Positions 14,201 to 23,200 of a stretch of 64,000 nucleotides of DNA are shown piece by piece; the stretch's first letter is position 1; every line of letters starts with the position of its first letter. The position numbers were made by a program, and so were the translations under genes. Origin of the DNA: Actinostola sp. cb2023 (lineage: Eukaryota > Cnidaria > Anthozoa > Actiniaria > Actinostolidae); NCBI GenBank assembly GCA_033675265.1, contig JAUJYZ010001476.1, forward strand, positions 16,001 through 80,000, read 5' to 3'. The notes under the pieces are model-generated. The model was not told where the DNA came from and did no database searches. It saw only the letters and a list, made by a program, of their open reading frames with translations.

Positions 14201-17200
14201 AATTGTTCGACACTATCACGAAGCCACCGCCTATGGTGGTAGAGAGCAAACCCTGTGTGAACTGAGACAACGGTTCTGGATCATAACAGGAAGAAGTCTT
14301 GTAAAAACTACAGTGAGAAGATGCTTTAAATGCCGTCGAATGAATGCACGACCATTACAGCAGGTTATGGCACCTCTTCCAAAGGCGAAGCTTGAGGCCT
14401 ATCAACCGCCATTTACCTATACTGGTGTCGACTTATTTGGTCCACTTGTAGTTAAGTGGGGCCGCGGAACAGCAAAAAGATGGGGATGTTTATTTACGTG
14501 CTTTACGACTCGAGCAGTGTACTTCGAGGTGGTGCCATCGTTGGAGACGGATGACTTCATCATGATCCTCCGTCAATTTGTCAGTAGAAGAGGACCTCCA
14601 AAGGAAATCTGGAGAATTGAAAGAATCCATCGCGCAGTGGAATGAAGCGAATATTGAGAGACAACTTCAACAGAAGGGCATTAAATGGATCTTACAGCCA
14701 CCGGCGTCACCCCATATGTCTGGCGTATGAGAAAGACTTGTCCAGATTACAAAGAAGCACATCAAAGCTGTTGTTGGGGACGGTCTGTTGAACGATCTTG
14801 AATTAAGAACACTGTTTGCTGAAGTATAGTTTATAGTCAATAACAGGCCTATTACTGCTGTATCAGATATGATGATCCCACAGATTTCACAGCCCTGACA
14901 CCAAGCCACTTCCTTCTACAAAGATCCACTCAACTTCCACCCGGAGGTTTCGTAGAAGAGGATAAGTTCTCGAGGAGAAGATGGAGGAGGTTACAATACC
15001 TTGTAAGCCATTATTGGCAACGATGGATCAAAGAATATCTGCCTAACTTACAAAGAAGACCTAAGTGGCTTCCCAGGGGGGGTACTCAGGGGTATCAGTG
15101 ACGGGGAGGTGCGAATGAGGCCAAACAATTTAACCCAAAAAAAGTCCATAGCGCCAAAAAAAAAAAAACAATTTTTCTCCGCATAAAATCGAGAACGGTA
15201 GGATATCATTTTTATCAACCCCAAAAAAAGTCCTTGACAAAATCTGTATATCAAAAATAGTCCACCAGATAAATGAAAACCCCAAAAAAGTCCCAAGCCG
15301 CGAATTTCAAACCCCAAAAAAAGCCTTCGCACCTCCCCGTCACTGATACCCCTGAGTACCCCCCCCCCCGGAAGTGGCTTACAACAAAGAGAAACGTGCA
15401 ACCTGATGACCTGGTTCTGGTGGCAGAAGACAACGTTTCGCGAAACAAATGGCCTTTGGCCAGAGTCACTGAAGTCTTCGCCGCGGGACAAGATGGGAAA
15501 GTGCGCTCAGCCAATGTGAAAACAGCAACCGGAAAATTTCATCGTCCAATCGCCAAGCTCTGCCTTTTGGAGGAAGCAGATGCAAAGTAAAGATAAAGAA
15601 ATCAAAGAGACACTATTCAAAGGAACATTGACTTTAATGTTATTGTTGAGTTGAAAGACACTTAGTTTAATGACAAACGTGCTGTCAGTAGATGTCCAGC
15701 CCGTTTGTGGGGCCGCTATGTCGTGTCTTTCGCGCCAAAAGTGTGAAGCCCCGTGAGTTGGCGGCGTTTACCACGAAATTTTAAGTTATAAAAGTTAGTA
15801 CTCACACTATTCAAAAACAAATTGCCGCCGTGAAACATGACCATGATGAGCGACAAGACGAGTCACGAGTGAATCAAACAAGCAGTGAAAATAAGCGTGT
15901 TTGTTGTGTGCTTGTGTATTTTCTTTACCTAAAATGACTTAAAAATGGATTGTGGATATTTTGTTGTGTGTATAACGGCATCTGAATGACTTGAAATCTC
16001 TGTAAAAACTACGGTCTACTTCATTCAAGTTTTGATTCAACGTTTACTGGATTCACTGAGTCTACAAGTTGGCTTTTATGGCCGCTTCAGTGAAAATAAA
16101 AAGTTGAGCAAAAAACCGTTCAAAATTACTTTGTTATCCATCGAGTATCATTTAAAATAGAGGCCGCATCACCGGTATATTGTATTCCCTTGTTTATGAC
16201 TTTGCTCAGTCAGAATCAAGTAATATTATTTCTCAAATCAGTTGAAATTTCTGCCTGGTGCAGCACTTTCCCAAAAGCAAAGAAAGGGAAACGAAAAATA
16301 ACACTGATCAGAAAGCAGGTCTCAAATGGAAGAAGAATTAGACATTTTGGTGCAGATGAAAGAAGCAGTTGTTGACAAAAAGCATTCACTAGTTTCTTTC
16401 CGCGGGACATTATCATTTTCTTTGTTATCATCTGACTCATTACTGCCGTCTCAAAAGTCTAACAATCTATAAATTATCCGAGCCATTTATAAAAAGTAAT
16501 CAAATTCAAAAAAACAAAACAAAAACATGGTTTTATTTCGCCGGGATAGAGTAAGATATATCTTAGCCGCCATCTACTTTGAACCGGAAGTTAATTTCCT
16601 CAGACGTCCGCATTCTAAAAATAGATTTATTGAAATTAAGATATCCCAAGAATAGCGCGAGACTCCGCGGGACATTATCATTTTCTTTGTTATCATCTGA
16701 CTCATTACTGCCGTCTCAAAAGTCTAACAATCTATAAATTATCCGAGCCATTTATAAAAAGTAATCAAATTCAAAAAAACAAAACAAAAACATGGTTTTA
16801 TTTCGCCGGGATAGAGTAAGATATATCTTAGCCGCCATCTACTTTGAACCGGAAGTTAATTTCCTCAGACGTCCGCATTCTAAAAATAGATTTATTGAAA
16901 TTAAGATATCCCAAGAATAGCGCGAGACTCCCTCTCTGTTCCTTATGGTCTCTTGTTTTCCGTTCGCGTATTGCCAACAGACCGTCGCGTTTCCCGATCC
17001 ACTTTGACGGCTCGTAGTAGAGTACGATTTTTGTTACTAATTAATATATGTGTTGCAGGCCCTGACAAGAATTGGTATGGCTCGATAAGAATAAACAATC
17101 GTAACTGGGATGAACTACTGAGAGATGAAAACTCTGAAAAATTCAAGACTTTGAAAGCTGAGTTTAAAAAGATGGTGCGTATACATGTGATTATTTATAA

Positions 17201-20200
17201 CTTGTTCTACCGCGGATGAAATCCTGCAAGCAGCCCATTAGTGATAATTATCTCGTGTTTGTTTTCTTACAGATGGACATCGCATATGAATGCGAACTCT
17301 ATGTGATATCAAATAAAGTACTGAGATTCGAGTAAGTATTGTTGAACTATTGCTAGTTTTTCCGCCGGTTAAAGTGCCTATCACCCCTGTGAGATTGTCT
17401 CAAAAATCTATTCAATATAAGCTGAATAGTTGGTGGGTTCAGTATTTTGTGATTTGAACCTTACATTTATGAGTTATAGAGGTTTGAAATCTCAATATGC
17501 AAATTTGATGACGTCTACTAAGGAATCATTTATTATACAAAAACGCCCTTGTGCTGATTATTGACATTTGCAAACTTACATAGCTATTTTCAGTCTTTAT
17601 AAATGATTTAATACCTTTTCTCCCTATTTCAAAAACTAAGTTCTTCTTGAAAAAGTCTAAATAAATTATGGCAAATTCCTTAGTAGACGTCATCAAATTT
17701 GCATATTCAGATTTCAAACCTCTATAACTCGTAAACGCAAGGTTCAAATCACAAAATACTGAACCCACCAACTATTCAGCATATATATTGAATATATTTG
17801 CCTAAATTCCACTAAACTCCACTCCCCCTTTACTTGATGGAGTACGTTTGTTGGTGATACGAGCCGCACATATATAGCCATCAATTTATTCTAAAAAGTA
17901 ACAGTGTTATCTGGGGCGAATCTAGGATTTTGAGGTGAGGGGTTCACTCCAGAAGGAAATGTTACGCGCACCGATTTTTTGAATTTTATTTGAAAAACGT
18001 TGTATTATTGAATTGTTCCTGGGCAGCAAGGGGGGTGCACGGGCACCCAATGAACCCCCCCTAAATCCGCCACAGGTTATCACTTCAGTACCTCTCGTTG
18101 TTGTTTCTCAGTGTTGTTTATATCTTTTGTGGCTGTTTTTTTTTTTAAGAAATGGAAGCGTTGTTGTATATTACCAATTGACAGTCATTGGAGACGTCCT
18201 TGATCCATCTTTACCACTGATAGAGGCACTGAACAGTAGTGGAGGAACACTGAACAGATTGACGATAGATCAGCGCAGCATACGAGGTTTGTAGTGTAAT
18301 TATACCTATCAGGCCTGACTGATAATATATAAGAATGAGTGACAAGCAGGTTTGTAGTACTAACTTATACAGCAATATGCAGAAATTCTGATCCTTTTGA
18401 CTAAAATACACATATATCAAAGACCTACTTAAAACCATGGCATAGCTTCCATGATATTTTTTTCATAAAGCCTCGCTGGCAGACGACTAGAACAAAATAT
18501 CAGCGTAGCCATCCCATAATTTTAAGTAGGTTTTTGATATATATGTATTTTAGTCAAAATGATCAGAATTTCTGCATATTGCTGTATATCAGAATAAGTG
18601 ACGATAGATGTTGGTAGCATACAAGCAGGTTTGTAGTACTAACTTATATATCAGATATAAGTGACGATAGATGTTGGTAGCATACAAGCAGGTTTGTAGT
18701 ACTAACTTATATATCAGAATAAGTGACGATAGATGTTGGTAGCATACAAGCAGGTTTGTAGTACTGACTTATATATCAGAATAAGTGACCATAGATGTTG
18801 GTAGCATACAAGCAGGTTTGTAGTACTAACTTATATATCAGAATAAGTGACGATAGATGTTGGTAGCATACAAGCAGGTTTGTAGTACTGACTTATATAT
18901 CAGAATAAGTGACCATAGATGTTGGTAGCATACAAGCAGGTTTGTAGTACTAACTTATATATCAGAATAAGTGACGATAGATGTTGGTAGCATAAAGCAG
19001 GTTTGTAGTACTAACTTATCTATCAGAATAAGTGACGATAGATGTTTGTAGCATACAAGCAGGTTTGTAGTACTAACTTATATATCAGAATAAGTGACGC
19101 TAGATGTTGGTAGCATACAAGCAGGTTTGTAGTACTAACTTATATATCAGAATAAATGACGATAGATGTTGGTAGCATACAAGCAGGTTTTTAGTACTGA
19201 CTTATATATCAGAATAAGTGACCATAGATGTTGGTAGCATACAAGCAGGTTTGTAGTACTAACTTATATATCAGAATAAGTGACGATAGATGTTGGTAGC
19301 ATACAAGCAGGTTTTTAGTACTAACTTATATATCAGAATAAGTGACGATAGATGTTGGTAGCATAAAGCAGGTTTGTAGTACTAACTTATCTATCAGAAT
19401 AAGTGACGATAGATATGTTTGTAGCATACAAGCAGGTTTGTAGTACTAACTTATATTTCAGAATAAGTGACGCTAGATGTTGGTAGCATACAAGCAGGTT
19501 TGTAGTACTAACTTATATATCAGAATAAATGACGATAGATGTTGGTAGCATACAAGCAGGTTTGTAGTACTAACTTATATATCAGAATAAGTGACGATAG
19601 ATGTTAATTGGTAGCATACAAGCAGGTTTATAGTACTAACTTATATATCAGAATAAGTGACGATAGATGTTGGTAGCATACAAGCAGGTTTGTAGTACTG
19701 ACTTATATATCAGATTAAGTGACGATAGATGTTGGTAGCATACAAGCAGGTTTGTAGTACTAACATATATATCAGAATAGTGACGATAGATGTTGGTAGC
19801 ATACAAGCAGGTTTATAGTACTACTAAACTTATATATCAGAATAAGTGACGATAGATGTTGGTAGCATACAAGCAGGTTTGTAGTACTATAACTTAATAT
19901 CAGAATAAGTAACGATAGATGTTGGTAGCATGCAAGCAGGTTTATAGTACTAACTTATATATCAGAATAAGTGACTATAGATGTTGGTAGCTTATAAGCC
20001 GGTTTGTAGTACTATAACTTAATATCAGAATAAGTGACGATAGATGTTGGTAGCATGCAAGCAGGTTTATAGTACTAACTTATATATCAGAATAAGTGAC
20101 TATAGATGTTGGTAGCTTATAAGCCGGTTTGTAGTACTATAACTTAATATCAGAATAAGTGACGCTAGATCTCCCATTTTAATGGCCGATAACTTGAAAA

Positions 20201-23200
20201 ATATATCGAATATAATATATTTATTCCTTCCCTGCTGACAGAGTCTCCTTTTCTCCCGAGGAAGAGAAGAGGAAGAAAGTCTTTTTTTCTTCCTCTTCTC
20301 TTCCTCGGGAGAAAAGGCATCCTCGGGAACCCAGGGGTATATTCTGTCGCTCGTTACTCGCTCCCAGAGAAATACCCCTGGGAACGAAGTCTGTTGGAAC
20401 TTGTTCCGGAAGTCAAAATTACTCTCGTTTCTGATTGGTCGACCTTATATGGTCGACCAATCAGTATCAAGTATGTCTGGTTTGACTGTCAGCAGGACAA
20501 TTTATTGCATACATTGCTCCCTAGTATTCTTAATCTTCAAAATGTATAGTAAAACCTTTATTGGATTTTATTTTGTTGGCTTTTTTAACACAAACCTTGG
20601 TGTCGATAATTGACGCTACTGATCATGCTAAATCTCATCCAATAACAAGACGCTCAATGAGCGTACACTCGGGCAATATGACAAGGACAATGTCAGTTGC
20701 GTGACGAGGGACCTGACAATGACTGACAGTTGCGCGAGGGAAACTGTTAAATTTAAGTACGTACTGCAGACACAAATAGTCTCCCTCGTCACGCAACTGT
20801 CATTGTCATAATGCCCGACTACGCTCATGGAGCGTCTTCTTCTGTAATAGATCCCTAAAATCTAAGGACGTTTTGATTTCGATATTGTATGAATGAATGA
20901 ATGAATGAATGAATGAATGAATGAATGAATGAATGAACTTTATTTAGACACGGAATCACTAAAATTAAAAAAAATCACTAAAATTAAAAAAATTATTACA
21001 AAGTGCTCTCCCTTTGAGCCGTGTAAAAAGATATATTGTATTTTTGCCGTTCACTTAATAGATGTATGACTCACACAAGGATCATGCAACTGTAATCGTA
21101 CTAAAAAGAACACGGAGAAACCTACATTTTATCATGTTTGTCCGCGTGAAAAACACTTGCCTATTTCTCCGATGATATATTCGTGTAGCTAGGTTCCTCT
21201 GTTGTACTGTATGTACAGACTTATTGACATAGAAACCTATCCATTATCTGCTGTGTCTAATGTACTGTCAAGTATGGTGTAACTTTAGCGTATTTATCGC
21301 GAAGAAAAAGAGAGAATTTAAACTAGCGAGTAACTAGTATGGGCTTTAATCTTTAATCACAGCGTGTGTGACATATGTGAGAGGAGCGTTTCTTTCCTTC
21401 AAGTTGGATACATAAAAGTGTTACGTTCGACTGAGTTAACCGAATTTCGTACATTGAACTTGCTTCGGTCCGTGGCGGCGTTGACGACGGCCTATTTGCT
21501 TTGATGAAGTTTTTTACGATTCCTTAATTTCCTTCTGAATGTTTCAAACGTGGAATAAAATAAACTTCAATCATTATACTTCTCAGAAATGTGTTTCATT
21601 TTACTAGTCGGATACCTTTTAAACGGATTTTTGAAACCACGGCGTGACGGCTCTCAGAAACTGAATGTGTTTCATTTTATTGTCGGACTGAATTTGTCAA
21701 ACGTGGAATAAAATAAACTTTAGTCGGAAACTATTTGAACCGTTTGAGCATAGAATTACTTCATTAGGCGTTTGGATATCATCGCCCCCGTTTTCAGCCA
21801 ATCGAAACCCTAAAACAGACATTCCTGACCGATACGATCACATACTTCGCATTCTGCGTACTACCAAAAAATATATATATATAGAAGAAAGTCCATTTTA
21901 TAACTCGGGCTTCCTTCGGAATGCCCGAGTAATTAGTCGGGCTTCCTGTGGAAGCTCCGACTCTAAAAATGAGATCCGTTCTTTGTCGTTGACCTCAAAT
22001 CGCAAACTGGGTTCTACAGCGCATGCGCCCTGTGCCGGCCGCTAAGATAATCACCGAAGGCTCTAACAACATGATTTATCAATACGAGACATCGAGTCTG
22101 AATTCACAAACCTTGTTGCAGGAAGGTTATGTCGTCTTGTTTTCAAAATAACCACAATAATTCATAGAGATATGGATGTATCAATCCAGTACTAGTACTG
22201 CAAAGGGTTTAGATATCTTTAGAACTTAGAACGAATCGAAGTGAGTTGATACATGCAGTGAAGGGTTTCAGCCAACCGAGCCGTCGAGGTGAACCCATAT
22301 TTACACTTCATCCAAACATTGTTTAATTCACTCTGCGATGTCTAGTTTATGTATACGGTATTGGTATTTATATGGATATATTTATGGCACCAAATAAACT
22401 ATATCATTGTCATTCATGATTCGCTGAGTTTGTGAAATCGCAGTACTGAAATTGCCAGGAAAGCATGTTCTACCGAGCTCGAGTCACACAACGAGCAACC
22501 AAACACTGTTTTAATCACACTACAAGATATCTATATTTAGTTCAAATAGGCTACATTTCAGTTAGAAGTCCGACTTCACGCTAGTAGAGCGTCTAGTTGA
22601 TTAATATACGAGTGTTTTTATTTCAGGTTCTTACGTGCCACGAAAGACGGATGGGGGCTCAAAACCATTGAACTATAAGGTCATCATCGCTATTAGTGTG
22701 TGTGTTCCTATTGTACTTATCATCATCATAGTCTTGGTTGTTTGCTGCTACAAGAAGAATAAAGTAAAACAAGGCGATAGTAGGAATATTAGTGAGTATC
22801 AGTAGAAGTCATTTATCAAACTCGAAAAAAGTGTTCTTAAAATTCCCCTGATTTCGAAACAAACCAAGAATTGGATTAAAAAAAAGTGCAGCTTTAAATA
22901 CCCGTAAGATGGAGCACTGATGGAGCACTGATGGAGGGAGGGGGTAAAAGGGCGCACCGTCTGCCTCCTGGGAGAACAGTTTCGACTGAAGGGGTTACGG
23001 ACGTTAAATATGGCCTTACGTTTACTTAGGTACAGAAGCAAAGCCCTAAATCACAAAGTATTCTTGGTTTACATGACGTCATCAAAACGCTAAAATCTAA
23101 AATATGCGTCGTACAAAACTGTTTGTTTGATATTTTGTTTATATCCACAACAAGTCTTCACAAAAAAATATGTGTACTTCGATGTTTGGTTTTTGATTTA

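Larger units (their letters stand above)
5949..15810 (+). mobile_element. Decayed BEL/Pao LTR retrotransposon
   Basis: Domain order is gag (N part, DUF1759-like, zinc knuckles), aspartic protease, reverse transcriptase, RNase H, integrase and the C-terminal DUF5641-like domain, which is the order of BEL/Pao elements. LTR-like ends lie at 5949 and 15719. The coding region carries several frameshifts, in-frame stops, a deletion in the integrase and four insertions, so the element is dead. It sits inside the hAT-like element. Confidence 0.9.
5269..16955. mobile_element. hAT-like element hosting a BEL retrotransposon
   Basis: The left terminus caagagaccatgagggacag matches the inverse of the right terminus ending ggtctcttg. 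Similarity continues inward for roughly 115 bp, including an inverted copy of the ctatttttagaatgcggacg stretch. A perfect 8-bp duplication TTTTCCGT lies at 5261-5268 and 16956-16963, the length made by hAT transposases. The element's own sequence is mainly 5269-5948 and 15810-16955. The interior is a BEL/Pao insertion with its own nested elements. No hAT transposase is visible. Confidence 0.85.
20171..22626. other. Gene A intron interior, repeat-rich
   Basis: No coding exon is seen. It holds a strong hairpin (20246-20315, cttttctcccgaggaagaga), a foldback around gctcgttactcgc (20328-20385), sequence with gacgctcaatgagcg shared inverted with ~50820-50915, an (AATG)n run (20888-20936), and small hairpins around cgggcttcct (21903-21960). 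The open frames 20401-20613 and 20628-20828 have no recognisable content. Confidence 0.6.

Noticed and set aside
15048..15514. 147- and 87-codon minus-strand frames
   Set aside because: They run across the MITE and antisense to the BEL pol tail.
18592..20170. CRISPR-like array
   Set aside because: There are no spacers: the whole 62-bp unit repeats head to tail, and the context is an animal intron.
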